DNA from: Saccharina japonica
Lineage: Eukaryota > Sar > Phaeophyceae > Laminariales > Laminariaceae
DNA: 64,000 bases
Assembly (NCBI GenBank): GCA_008828725.1
Contig: MEHQ01002123.1
Coordinates: forward strand, 270,887-334,886
Direction: 5' to 3'
Part shown: positions 9,826 through 20,820 of the stretch, in pieces
How positions within the stretch are numbered: the first letter of the stretch is position 1
Layout of the letters: every line of letters starts with the position of its first letter
The notes under the pieces: generated by a model
Databases searched by the model: none
Told to the model about the DNA's origin: nothing
Seen by the model: only the letters and a program-made list of their open reading frames with translations
Translations under genes and position numbers: made by a program

Positions 9826-12800
9826 TCATGATTCTGCAGTTCGTGTCATCGCATCCCATACCACGTCATCCATGTACTCTGTGGGAAAATTGGGCTGTAG
9901 AATTGTCTCAAAAAAATCGCACCCGCTCTGACCTATACTTTTCTCTCTCCATTCCCCGTGTACGAGGCTCTGCAGGTTGCGCGCGATCTGTTCTTTTGGC
10001 CATCTGGAAATGCCGTCCGCCACCACATTCTGCACACCTGGAATATGTTTTGCGTCATGGGTCCAACCGCTCGTGATTTCCAGTCTACCCAACAATCTCA
10101 TGGCTAGTGCCGCTCGTCTGTTACGTGATCCTCCACATCTGTTAATCCACGACACTGCTGCCGCGTTGTCCCCTCTTAACAGTACTGGATCTCCTGGTAT
10201 TTTCGGCCTATCTTTCAACAGGACTTGTGTTACGTACGCTGTCATTACCATGCCACAGAGTTCGAGTAAGTTGATCGTTATTGCGTCCTCGCCCTTCGTT
10301 ACCACCTGTTTTCGCAGAAGCTCGGACAGCCGGTGGTTCAGATCGTATCTCCAATACACCTGGAGCTCCGGACAAAACCCCCCGACTGCAGTAAAGCTTG
10401 CGTCTGAATAGTATCGTCGTGAGGCAGTTCGTTGTACGTGTGCGTAAAAAGGTGCTCCAAGCGACTCGCCGGCGTTAACCAATTTGTGGTCGATTGCCCA
10501 CTTCCAGAAGGCAATATCATTGTGAAACTCCCAGCCCAGTTTAACTACTCTTCGTGTCCGTTGTTTCGACTTAGCTATTTTGTGAAGATCGGTCAAACGT
10601 AATAGCTGCCAGACGAAATAGCGTCCCGCTCTGACTACATACGTGAGGTTCCATAATTTTCCGGCCATGCTGAGAACGGCCTGCGCGCCTGCGTGCGTTT
10701 TGCTTCTCGGCCACTCAAGTTCTAGGAGTAGTCTAATCGCTTCTATCCTTTCCTTAGTGACAGAGATTCGCATGGTGTGGGTGTTAATGGTAAACCCGAG
10801 AGCATCCACGGTTGAATTCCAATTCGTGCTCTTCTTCGGGGCGAGAATTGGAGTTTCACCGTTTTCTCCTGGTCCAAATAATCTTACGTTATCTGATGCT
10901 AGAGAAGCCGACGCTATTAGAGCTGTCTGATCAGAGGCGTTGAGCTGCACGCTGGCCATAATGAAATCATCTACATAGACGGAGGTTAAAAACGGTTCGT
11001 TCGGCCCGCCCCTTCGCGGGGCGTTAACTCTTACTCCGGTTGGAATCCGAGTTGGATTTCCCGTCTCCCACGGCTTCACGATTTTGACGTGCGACATCAT
11101 GGCCTTTCCTTCGGGTAGGATAACGGCGCTATTTACCGTAGTGTTACAGTGGGCGTGTTCGGCCGCTGCGGCCATGAGGCCCCAGTACCCGGGCGAGGCT
11201 GCCCAGCCAAAAGTGAGTCTGAAATCCGAGACCAAAACGTCGTCTATCACATAACAAAAGTTCTGTGCCTGGTGTGGTGCAATTCTAACATTCCTGAAAG
11301 CGTCAGTTACATCTGCCTTTGCCAAAAGTATACGGCTGTGTGGGAACCTTATTCGAAGGTCTGTAAGAGCTTTTAGAAGTGCGGGGAGGGCGTCACCACA
11401 GAGACATTTTGGTACCTCTTCGGTCTGTGTGTCTCTGTTCAATCCCCCCTTCTCCCCCCTGGCCGCTCCGGCCTCAAACGAGTAGTCGTTAATGATTCTG
11501 ACCTTGTGTGTGACCACCGCCCCCAGAGGTGCCACCCGTAGCCCTTTTAACAAGGTAGCGGATTCTCTGTCAAACACTAGCACTCGATTTCGTCTAACAT
11601 CTTCATACAGTTTTTCCCAAACTAGGTCCATGTGTTCTGCCACGGTACTGTGATTTCCATACTGCATTGCTCTGGTTGGGTCGAGGTCCGTGACAGATGT
11701 TTTCACCGGGACGCCATTCTTGATAATGTCTACGAGCTCCGTTATTGCTGGGAAGCCTTTAATATCCCCAAAATAGTGTTCCACTTGACTGAGAGAGAAC
11801 GGAGGTGACACCAAGGTGCCTCCGATTCCAACAGCCACGTCTCCCACGCTACCATCGCGTACATGTAACAGCTCTGTGCCTATTTCTGCTAACTCTCGAA
11901 TGGATCGTTTCGTACTAGAAAGGTCGCAGTTTTTGGCGGCCATCAACGCTTTTGTTTGAATCCATTTATCGTTCAGCTCAGCGATTTTTGCTTGTCTGCT
12001 GTTGCCATTGTTGGTTACATTGCATGTCTGAACTTGAATGTAGTACGCTTCTTCTCCATCTAAAGGGGCTACTTGTCGTCCCGACTCGGGTACATATTTT
12101 TTTTTTGCGTACTCGCTTAAGATGGTTGCCTTTGAGGACTCTCGCCAGCCTTGCGTCGACTGGACACGACCAACGTCAGGCAACTGGCCATGACCCTGGA
12201 ATTTATTTTCCGACCGGGACTCATGGTCCGGCAACTGGCCGTGACCATGCCGCCCCTGCGGTGCTTTTGAGTACTCTCGCAAGCCTTGCGCCAACTGGGC
12301 ACGCCCAAGGCCCGGCAACTGGCCATGACCTTGGTAACGCTGTCTAGATTTACTGTTATCCTGTTCCGACTCGGAACGATCAAGGGCAGGCAACTGGCCA
12401 TGCCCACAGTAATTCTGTCTTGCGTTATTGTTTTTAGACAGTCCCAACTCGGGACCATCACGGACAGGCGACTGGCCATGCCCACAGTAGTTATGTACGG
12501 TGTGATTGCATTTCGGCTCGAAACAACCAGGGTTCGGCAACTCACCTCGCTCCTGGTAACGCTGTGTGAACCTACCGCCACTCTGTTCCGACTAGTTAAC
12601 TGCCAAGTCCGGCAACTGACAACAATCATGCCTAGCGTTGCTACTTTCCGTACTGCTATGCTGTTCAGTAAAAGTTGTCCTACTGTCAAGAACCAGCTTG
12701 TCACATTCACGGTCACACGACTCACCCACGAACACCGCTTGCGACACCAATCCCGGTTGGGGCGCGCCAGTCAGTCCCACCGACTTACTGGTGTCCACGA

Positions 12801-12852
12801 AAGGCGAAACTCCGCCCTTCACCTTGCGCCACTTGCCGTCCGGCCCCGCCAT
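9826..12852 (-). CDS. DIRS-1 reverse transcriptase-RNase H (one nonsense codon)
   Basis: The frame starts at ATG 12852 (MAGPDGKW), 18 nt after the gag stop and in the same frame as gag. A TAG at 12592-12594 interrupts it; DIRS-2 has GAG there, so this is a copy-specific lesion. The N-terminal region carries about five degenerate repeats built on GHGQLP. The reverse transcriptase has KADVTDAFRNVRI, FGWAASPGYWGL and the catalytic block VYVDDFI. RNase H follows with the acidic positions YSDASF, NLLELCGM, RGDNAAA and NVVADGIS. The protein ends at UGA 9826-9828, immediately followed in frame by the recombinase. Family knowledge: this enzyme makes element cDNA from the RNA template. Confidence 0.88.
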
Positions 12853-12870
12853 CAGGCGAGGCCCGCCCTG

Positions 12871-14763
12871 TCAATTACCTCCACCTCCTCTCCCCGCCCC
12901 GGGTCCCTGTCTGCCCTGGGATCCGCCACCCCTCCCCTGGTTCTGCCCGTGCGAGAAGCTGAACCTCGCGACGGCCGCCGGAGGCTGCTGCTGTTGCTGT
13001 GGCTGCTGCTGTTGTTGTTGCTGTTGAAGCTGCTGTGGCTGCTGCTGTTGCTGTTGCTGCTGCTGTGGCTGCTGCTGCTGTGGCTGCTGCTGCTGCTGCT
13101 GCTGCTGGTACCTCAGCGGCGGCGGCGGAGGCGGACAGGGCAGCCCCGGGGCCCCAGTACCGTCCTGAACGAAAGGGCCATGCGAGTATTGGCAGTTGGT
13201 TCTGTTGCACTGTTGCCGCCGCCACGCGAAATGGCAGGTCCCTTCCGGTGTCCGTATCTGCTGTAGGCCCGAAACAAAAGGCCAAATCGCCCGCGGTCCC
13301 CCGTCCGTACGCGGCCGCGTGGCTGGTGGGAGACTCCCTCCTGTGTTCGCCTTTCTCTTGCCCGGTTTTGCTGCCGCCGTCGTACCGCCCAGCCTGGGCA
13401 CTTCCAGCGATGTGTCCATCCGCCCCAGCAAACTGAAACTTCCTCGCGATGTCAGTTCGCGGAGCATCGTGAAGGCTGGAGCATTTATCCCGGCACACTC
13501 ACCTGCCGGCGGGGCGGAGTTGGGAAAAGCAGTCTTCACCGGGACCGCGGCGTCTAAAACCAATCCGAAAAAATCGTTGATGTCTTTGTTGGCTGCGAAA
13601 ATCACTCGCTCACGGACTTGCTGCTGCCTTGGGAGTAGTGTGTTGTAATGCGTGTTCATGTACGCGGTGAGAGTCTTGGACATTTTCTGCCACTCCTCAA
13701 TCAGCAAGTCCCGCCTGCCCTGCGACACGCCCCCTGCGGACTCCGCTGCTCCCTGTTGGATCACTTTCACCAGCACTTCGACGAACGTTTGGAAGTGCAC
13801 CTCTGCAGCTCGGGGCACTGCCGCGGTTCCCGGTTCGACCGGAGGTAAAAACGCGTCTATGTCGATGTTTGCTATCGGGGGAGTGATCATGTCGATGAGC
13901 CGCTTGTTAGGGTCGACGATAAACCTGAGCACATGAGACAAATCGCTGGCCGACACTGGCAGCACAAACAGACCACCTCGGAGCACAAACATCGCCGCTG
14001 CTCCTGCCTCCTGCCACATCCTGATTTTTCGCTTGGTGGAGTCCGCCGAGATGGTACGGGCTTCTAAGCTGCTGACGTGCTCCATGCCCCCAAAAGGGCC
14101 ACCCACGCCACCCCACGGTGGCTGCAAAGGCGGCCCTCCCCCCTGCCACCATCCTGGGAATTGCATGCCAAGAAGGTGTGGGGCTTGTGCGTAAGGCGGT
14201 TGAAGCATGCCGTGCTGCTGATGCCCTGCTCCCTGCTGGTGGTGCTGTTGTCCTGCCAGGTACGGTGGTTGGTGTGGTATCTGTAGCTCCGGCTGCTGAA
14301 CTGCAGACTGCTGCTGTGCTTCGGGTTCAGCCGGGGGTGCTGGTTGGAGGTGTTGCTGCTGATGGAGTTGCTGCTGTACTGCCGACCCACTCGGGGGTGC
14401 TGCTAGGTGCTGGTGCTGCTGCTGCGCGAGAGGTGCCTGCTGCTGCTGCTGTTGTTGCTGCTGTTGCGGCTGCTGAGCTGGCTGCTGCTGCTGCTGCGCT
14501 GGCTGTTGTTGTAAGACTTTTGTGAGCAGCAAAACGGCTTCCAGCAGCTGCTCAGCTGGCGTCTGCCTGCTGCCGCTGCTTCTTTGCAGCTCGTCAGCTC
14601 GAGCTACGCCGCTGCCGGAGCCCGTGCCCGACCCTGCTCCGAGCTCCTCTCCCTCCTCTCTCTCGGTGCTGACGGTGCCCTCTCCTTCTTTCTCCTCTTC
14701 GCTTCTCCTTCCCTCGCTGTCATTCGCCGCAAAGCGAGCCCGTCGCTTGCCTGCGTTGCTCAT
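12871..14763 (-). CDS. DIRS-1 gag-like protein with CCCH finger and polyQ
   Basis: A 630-residue open frame from ATG 14763 (MSNAGKRRARF), just inside repeat A1. The frame is also open upstream through A1. The N-terminus is charged (SEEEKEGEG), followed by a long Gln/Pro/His-rich low-complexity part, then a folded-looking middle (LSHVLRFIVDPNKRLIDMI, EEWQKMSKTLTAYMNTHYN). A basic stretch follows (KPGKRKAN), then a probable CCCH zinc finger (C-x8-C-x4-C-x3-H in the block starting GTCHFAW), and a second polyQ/RGG-like tail. DIRS-2 has a 16-bp deletion in the finger. It ends AAT TGA CAG in frame with pol. A structural nucleic-acid-binding role is inferred from position. Confidence 0.8.
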   Translation of the reverse strand: MSNAGKRRARFAANDSEGRRSEEEKEGEGTVSTEREEGEELGAGSGTGSGSGVARADELQRSSGSRQTPAEQLLEAVLLLTKVLQQQPAQQQQQPAQQPQQQQQQQQQQAPLAQQQHQHLAAPPSGSAVQQQLHQQQHLQPAPPAEPEAQQQSAVQQPELQIPHQPPYLAGQQHHQQGAGHQQHGMLQPPYAQAPHLLGMQFPGWWQGGGPPLQPPWGGVGGPFGGMEHVSSLEARTISADSTKRKIRMWQEAGAAAMFVLRGGLFVLPVSASDLSHVLRFIVDPNKRLIDMITPPIANIDIDAFLPPVEPGTAAVPRAAEVHFQTFVEVLVKVIQQGAAESAGGVSQGRRDLLIEEWQKMSKTLTAYMNTHYNTLLPRQQQVRERVIFAANKDINDFFGLVLDAAVPVKTAFPNSAPPAGECAGINAPAFTMLRELTSRGSFSLLGRMDTSLEVPRLGGTTAAAKPGKRKANTGGSLPPATRPRTDGGPRAIWPFVSGLQQIRTPEGTCHFAWRRQQCNRTNCQYSHGPFVQDGTGAPGLPCPPPPPPLRYQQQQQQQQPQQQQPQQQQQQQQQPQQLQQQQQQQQPQQQQQPPAAVARFSFSHGQNQGRGGGSQGRQGPGAGRGGGGN

Positions 14764-14769
14764 CTTGCC

Positions 14770-14991
14770 CGAAAAAACGCTCAACCAATACCAACCTCTG
14801 CTCGGTCACCTCCCCTAGCGCTCTGCGTGCTGCTCTGCTGTTCGCTTCGTTGCTTGCCAGCAAGTGTCCAGCTTCCACAACACTTTCCCATAACGCCTTC
14901 CACTTTATTACAACCCCTTTTCCCTCCCACATTCTTGCCATTTAAAAATACACAAACTCCATATTCGAAATGAATTTGAATATATTAATTT
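14770..14991 (-). repeat. DIRS-1 5' terminal repeat (A1)
   Basis: This is a 222-bp copy of the A half of the terminal repeat, matching 8247-8465 and 36566-36787. The gag ATG lies a few bases downstream of its end. Confidence 0.85.
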
Positions 14992-15408
14992 TTGTTCACG
15001 TTTTTGCAGAGACGGTTGCTTCATTAAAAAAAATGTATTGTGCTGCCGTCGATCACTGTCTCGTCTTGCTGGTATGCAGCTTGGCTCGGGCGTTTTCGAT
15101 AGTAAATGTTTTTGCGACGGTTTTTATGCGTGACCGCGCTTTGATGTCTTGTTTTGCGTGTGTGTTGCTATGATACTATTGTGTACATGTAGCGATGGTG
15201 TCCGCAACAACATTACATGTAACATTCGTCGTGAGGTTTTGAATAGCCCTTATTCGTTGTTGGCCATCATTTGTCGTGTTAGTTTACGCGGCATTGTTTA
15301 AGTTGTGCCGCATATTCCACAAGTGTAACTTGTGGTTTCTAGAACGGAATGAAAAAAGCTGTCTGTCTGTCTGTCTGTCTGATTGTCCCCTGAGAGTCAG
15401 TGTAAGGT
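14992..15408. other. Unassigned sequence
   Basis: No gene or known repeat is recognised, apart from a short CTGT microsatellite at about 15360-15380. Confidence 0.4.
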
Positions 15409-16930
15409 ATCGATAACTATAGACACGCCTAGATCAGGCAGGGTCTTGTGTGACCAGAGGCTATCCCCCCTCTAGCCCAAGAAGGGGGCTGGTCTTTCAC
15501 CTCCCAGGTGTTTAGTAGAAGGGCAGCGGACAAAAACAGGTACACCTGGTCCGCTCGGGGCCAAAAACAGGTACATACTAAAATCAAGTTTAAAACGCAC
15601 CCCACGAACCTGCCGTTCCTTGCAACGCAAAGTAGAGTTTATTCATGTTCTTCGTGCTCGCCCGGTGGCTACGTATACGAATAGCTGCTATTAATTGTAC
15701 GAGGAACGAACGCCTGCTGCTGTATTCTCCCTTCTCAGCTTGCGACACCCCCTGGTATTCCAAGTCAACCACAATCCCGAAGGGGAGCCTTCTATGTCGT
15801 ATTATTTCGGCGGAGGTGTGCAGGCAGATATGTGTGTCGCTCGAGTGGCGTGTGGTGCGAGGTGTGAAGGGAGGAGGGGGTCTCCGCGTACGTCGGCATT
15901 TGCTGGGGTGGGAGGAGGGGGCATAGGGTGGAACTATGAAGGGCTTAAAAACGACAAACAAAAGTGAAAGTCAAGCAGAGTAGACAAAACCAGGTATACC
16001 TGGGCTTTAAAGAGGCAAAAACGGGTACAACGAGTTTTGGACCAATAGCAGGGCACGTAGAGTGCGTTTTTGACTTGAGTTTAAGTATGTACCTGTTTTT
16101 CGCCGCAAACGGACCAGGTATACCTTTGTTTGGTCGATTCCCTTAGTAGAAACAGAGTTGTTAGATTAATAAACCAAGTACGAGTACCATACTCGTACCC
16201 CCGATCCCTCATAAGCATCCATATAGATACGAATGTAAACCCCTTGTATCAAATAACCCACCGCACACATGATATCTCCAACGGCCCATCATCACTAAAC
16301 AAGGTCAGTACCACTCTCTCTCTGTCTGGTCGTTACTGGCTGCAACGGGCACAGCATCAAAGACGGCGATTGCGGAATAGAAAGGTGTTAGACAACGTTG
16401 ATGATCAACATTATTTCGCCGGCGAAGCCGACTACAACAATCGCGCGAGGGAAAAACCGACGGGCATTTGCATCGCGCAAACAGCCTAGCTGGCCCTGCT
16501 TCGTCAAAGTCACGAAATATGACAAACACATGAAAAGCTCGTGTTGCGGGTCAACAAACGAAAGAAGAGCATAAAGATGAGTAGGGTATCCAAGGTCCGA
16601 AGCATGCCGTGGTAACATACACCAAACCCACTTTCAAGGGTTCGGTAACGTTGAACAACACACGAAACACAGACGGATAGAGCATCTGCGGCACGTGTAT
16701 GAAAAAGGACGAGGACACCGCTGCTGTAGCGCGGATTGTGCACAACCAGGGATGCTTGTGAGGGATCGGGGGTGCGAGTATGGTACTCGTACTTGGTTTA
16801 TTAATCTAACAACTCTGTTTCTACTAAACACCTGGGAGGTGAAAGACCAGCCCCCTTCTTGGGCTAGAGGGGGGATAGCCTCTGGCCACAAAAGACCCTG
16901 CCTGATCTAGGCGTGTCTATAGTTATCGAT
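15409..16930. mobile_element. Inverted-repeat DNA element
   Basis: The ends are inverted repeats of about 110 bp: 15409-15520 and the reverse complement of 16819-16930, starting ATCGATAACTATAGAC. No transposase was recognised. A smaller element (15521-16142) is inserted in it, directly after the left repeat. A related copy lies at about 59067-59660 inside Copia-2. The sequence after the interruption (16143-16220) repeats, inverted, near the right end, so the whole may be a fold-back structure. Confidence 0.65.
15521..16142. mobile_element. 622-bp MITE with 9-bp target duplication
   Basis: It is flanked by the direct repeat TTAGTAGAA (15512-15520 and 16143-16151). Its ends are GGG...CCC with imperfect inverted termini: GGACAAAAACAGGTACACC at the left, and GACCAAACAAAGGTATACC read from the right. 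A 9-bp duplication is typical of Mutator-like elements, and 8 bp of hAT; which one applies is not decided. The uninterrupted site is seen at 59130-59140. The minus-strand ORF at 15590-15961 has no known domain, but part of it recurs at 53287-53350. Confidence 0.7.
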
Positions 16931-17073
16931 AACTTTGACTGATCACATCAAAGTCAGTGAGGGAAATTCTTTATGATACGGTTCGAGACAGAAGCAGTTA
17001 ATTACGCCGCGTTTTCGGCAGGACGAGGAGTGCTGCCGCGCAGGGACTGCTGTAGCTGTACGCGAGCGAGGCC

Positions 17074-18430
17074 ATGGAACCGACTCAGCAACGCTCCCGG
17101 CGTGGAGGGGGTGCAGCCGTAGGCGGTGGGTCGCAGGGTTCCGCATCCGCTGATGGGGAGATTCGAGTTGGGCTGACTGATCTCATTTTGGGCAATGGGC
17201 CAGAAGTTCCTCAATATGGGCGAGTTTTCTCGCAGGCAGCCTCGCTGCGTTTTTACACGCAATACGCTGAGTACGAGCGCTCTATGGAGCTCTGTAACAA
17301 CGCTCAGACTATCTCGCGCCCGGTACTATCGGTCCCCAACTGCTGCGCAAGTCTGTCCGTGCATGCTTGTCTCGGACGTATTTCGATGGGACTGAACTCC
17401 AGGAGGACGAGTTGCGCGAGGCTCTTGCGAAACACGCGGAGTGTTGGACCGATGATTCTATCGATCCATCGATTGCGGCCGCCGAGATCTGCCGTCGGGT
17501 TACCATGGGGTCCGAAGCTACTGCTGTCGATCGCACTGATGCAGTTCAAAGCCGCCTTGAACAATATTCGAAAACCCGAGTGCTGAACGCGTTTTCCGTG
17601 ACGTGCGTGGGGCCTTCAAACGGGGTCCCGCCGGTGTTATCAGCAAAGCGTTTGTGGCTGGATTGCACCCGCCCGAGTTCAAGGTCAAGGTCGAGAGTAA
17701 GCTCGAGATGAAAGGGGCCTGGAAGGACAAGCCTGGCGAAGTGTTCGACTTGGTGCGGGAGGTGGCTATCGAATGGCGCACGGTGGGGGAGGTGGCTATC
17801 GAATGACGCACGGTGGAGCTGGCCGATAAGCAACGACATTTCCCTTGTGCTGGTAGGGGGACATTTCGCAAGAAGTTATCTTCGAAGCAGCTGGCTGGGA
17901 AGACGGCCAACACGGGCGGCGGTAAGGCCGCCAGTGAGCTTGTTACGTGTTTTCACTGTCAGAAACCTGGTCATTTCGCTCGCAACTGCCCTCTGAACAC
18001 CTTTCCGGTGAAGCCCCCCGCGCAGCAGCACGCTGGGGCGCGGAGTAACGGGGGTCAATCTCGGGGGTCGTTCTCGGGGCGTGGACAGCCGTCGCAGTTG
18101 CCACAGCGGCAGCAACCGCCGCAGCAACAGCAACTCTTCCCGCCCCGCCCGTCCGGGTCGACGTCTTTCTCTGGAGGGGGAGGGGGTTCCGGGGGGGCAT
18201 CTACTACTACCTTTCGCCAGGGTCAGGTTGGTGGCCGTGCCGGTTTTTCTGGCGAACCCGCGCCGGAGGGAGCGGGCGTAGCGACCACGCTTCTGCCCCC
18301 GCATCCCTTTCCGCTCTCGGCTGCCGCGCCGGCCGCCGATGAACCTGGAGAGTCGGGGCCGTATATACCTGCGTTCAGGGGAGTTTGTTTCCGGTGGCAT
18401 GTCTGGTTTTGGTGCCGAAGGCGTGGCCGT
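17074..18430 (+). pseudogene. Gypsy-B gag with CCHC zinc knuckle
   Basis: It starts at ATG 17074 (MEPTQQRSRRGGG). The gag reading passes through three frames, with shifts near 17330 and 17565, each continuing a sensible gag sequence (LSRTYFDGTELQEDEL, then GAFKRGPAGVISKAFVAGL). A tandem duplication of about 29 bp at 17758-17815 ends in a TGA. The zinc knuckle CFHCQKPGHFARNC (about 17950-17992) is a canonical CX2CX4HX4C nucleocapsid motif. A Gln/Gly/Arg-rich tail follows. Confidence 0.8.
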
Positions 18431-20111
18431 GGATGATAGCGAAAAATGGTGTCAAGCCAGCTTGTCGGTGCCTGGGGCGGCCGATATGGTGGCCGTTGAG
18501 GCCGTGGCCCTTCTCGACTCTGGGTCTGGCATTACGACCATGTCTGTTGGGATCGCGAAGAAGCTGCAAGCGGTGTTTCCTGATGTGCGCGTTGTGGGGG
18601 GCATGACGCGCCCGGGAAAGCTCAAGGTGGCGGATGGCCGTGTGCTCGCGGTCAACGAAAAAACATGTCCGGTGCGGATCGCGCTGCACACCAGCTGGGG
18701 TTTGGTCACCTTGGACCCGTTCTCTTTCGCCGTCATGCCGGGGGACGACGATGTCGTCATTTTCGGCAGCCCTACTTTAAAGCTGTTGGGCATCGATGTC
18801 TATGACAGTTTGGGAGAGCGCGCGCGGGAACGCACGGCTCTCACTGGTGTCGACACTGCGGCGTTCCGGCAGTGTCGCCGAGTTACCGTCAGTGTCGACG
18901 CTTTGCAGCAGCAATCGAGCTTCGCGCCGGATGCGCCGGATGAGGCTGTTGCGCGCCTGGTGGCGCGCGGGCCAGACATCGACATGAGCCCGGAGGAGGA
19001 AGTAAGGGCTAGGTCTGAGGCGCTGGAGGGTGCTGTTCAGGCTTCGGCGGCTGCTGGGCTGGAAGAGTCGCAGGTGGCGCGTCTTCGCGAGGTTATTGGA
19101 AGGCGTTGGAATGCGTTCCGGCGGGAGTTGCGCCGGGGTGACCCGCCCGCGCGTGTCGAGCCCTTGCGCATCACCCTCAAGGCTGGATCTCGGCCGGTCA
19201 AGGCCCGGCCGCGCGTCTACAACCCTATCAAGACGGCGTGGTTGGCGGCGACCATGGCTTCCTTGGCGGCGCTGGGACTTGTTTTCCTCAATATCCAGAC
19301 CGTCTGGGCGAGTGCAGCCATGGCTGCGCCGAACAAGGGCGGATTCCACCTGGTGAGCGATTTCCGAGCGGCGAACCAGCAAGTCGAGAAGGTGCCGGGT
19401 GTGATGCCCAACCAAGAAGCGAGCATGGCCAAGCTGAGTAAGGCTAGCTGTTACGGCAGCCTGGACCTCTTGCAAGGGTACTGGCAATGCCCGTTGGCAC
19501 CCGAAGCGCAAGAGATTTTTACAATCGCCACGCCAGGTGAGTTGTACACGCCTACGCGCGTGCATCAAGGAATTTTGAACGCTACTTCGTACTTCCAAGC
19601 GACGCTTACATGCGTGTTGGAGGGGCTCAACTGCATGATCTGGGTGGATGATGTGATTTATTGGGGGTTGGATGAGGCTGAATTGCTCAACACATTGGAC
19701 CTGATTTTTGAGCGTTTGGAAGCGATCGGCTTGTACGCTGCTGCTCACAAGTGCACTTTCTTCGAGACCAGCATCACGTGGTGTGGGAAAGTGTACTCGC
19801 AGGCGGCGGTCAAGCACGACCCCGAGCGGTTGGCAGGCTTGGCTGATATGCGGCGCTCCGAGACTGCGGGCGAGCTGATGCAGTTCTTGCAAGCGGTGAA
19901 TTGGTTACGCACCTATTAGCCACGAATGGCTGAGGTCGTTTGTCCTCTTCGTGTGTTCTTGGAGGAGCGCATGGCGAGCGCAAAGCGCCGAACTAAACGC
20001 GTCGCGTCCACCCGGACGATCGCGGCCGGTGAATGGACGCCGGATGTGCTCGGGGCCTGGGAGGCGGCGCAGGATCTCGTCGCTCGCGCTGTGGCGTTGT
20101 CTCACCCATAA
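18339..20111 (+). pseudogene. Gypsy-B protease and reverse transcriptase
   Basis: The aspartic protease motif is in VALLDSGSGITTMS (about 18510). Reverse transcriptase motifs follow: GGFHLVSDFRAANQQ, GSLDLLQGYWQCPL, TRVHQGILNATSYFQ and the catalytic block MIWVDDVIYWG (about 19635-19665), then the C-terminal CTFFETSITWCGK. A TAG at 19917-19919 interrupts the connection region, which continues in the same frame to 20111. The frame then slips before RNase H. Family knowledge: protease matures gag-pol and reverse transcriptase copies the RNA. Confidence 0.87.
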
Positions 20112-20810
20112 TCAGGGTGGGCGGTACTCATGTTCCCAGATTCCTCCAACGAACATTGGGGAGGGTTTTTAACGCAGGTGCCTCAGGAAGAGCTCGACCG
20201 CGGCATTCCCGTCGAGGACATGACACACGAGCCTTTGGGATTCCTGAGTGGGACTTTCAAAGGGTCATAGCAGCGGTGGGCAACGATGGGCAAGGCAGGT
20301 TTCGCCACGGTGAGCACCTTCAAGAGGTTGGAGTACCTTTTGTGGAATGTACACATTTATACTGACCACCGTAACCTGGCGTATATTTTCGACCCGGAGG
20401 CCTGCGTTTCACCCGTCGCCAAGACGACAGCGCAACGTTTGGACCAGTGGAAGCCGGTTTTGGGGCAATACGAGTATACTATCGTGCACATAGCCGGTGA
20501 CCGTAATTGTTGGGGGGATTTGCTTTCGCGGTGGGTGACTGTTCCGTCCGTGAGTGTTCACACGTCCGCGGTCTATGCCGCAAGCGTTTCCGATGGAGCT
20601 CTTCCGTCTAAACAAGCGATCCGGGGCGAGCAGCAAGCGGCACGCGCTCAGCTGGGCGCACTTGCTGTGAGGGCCACATCGTTCATGACGGACGATCGTC
20701 AAGTCACCCTGGATGACGAGGGGCTTTTCGGCTCCAGGTTAACGAGCATGCAGTGCTTTGGATTCCCGGCGAAGCTAAGGAGCTTCAGGTGCGGTTGATG
20801 GTGTGTGCTC
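20112..20810 (+). pseudogene. Gypsy-B RNase H
   Basis: This is read in two frames. MFPDSSNEHWGGFLTQVP (about 20130-20183) then HEPLGFLSGTFKGS carries the first RNase H acidic position. After another slip near 20265, YTDHRNLAYIFDPE, AQRLDQWKPVL and GDRNCWGDLLSRW complete the domain. The gene is clearly inactivated. The SINE at 20821 lies just downstream. Confidence 0.8.
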
Positions 20811-20820
20811 ACCTGTAAGT

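Larger units (their letters stand above)
7960..14991 (-). mobile_element. DIRS-1: tyrosine-recombinase retrotransposon, nearly intact
   Basis: A 7.0-kb element on the minus strand ordered A1 - gag - RT/RNase H - tyrosine recombinase - B1 - A2 - B2. This is the split-direct-repeat layout known from PAT/Ngaro-type members of the DIRS order, rather than LTRs. All three coding parts lie in one frame, separated by UGA codons at 12871-12873 and 9826-9828. Only one lesion is evident in the coding region: TAG at 12592-12594, where DIRS-2 has GAG. The termini read TTTGTTATATT at 7960 and AATATATTAATT at 14991, and no target duplication is obvious. A second, more decayed copy is at 29800-36787. Confidence 0.9.

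Noticed and set aside
12999..13436. Ala-, Cys- and Leu-repeat ORFs opposite DIRS gag
   Set aside because: Shadow frames of the gag CAG/polyQ repeats.
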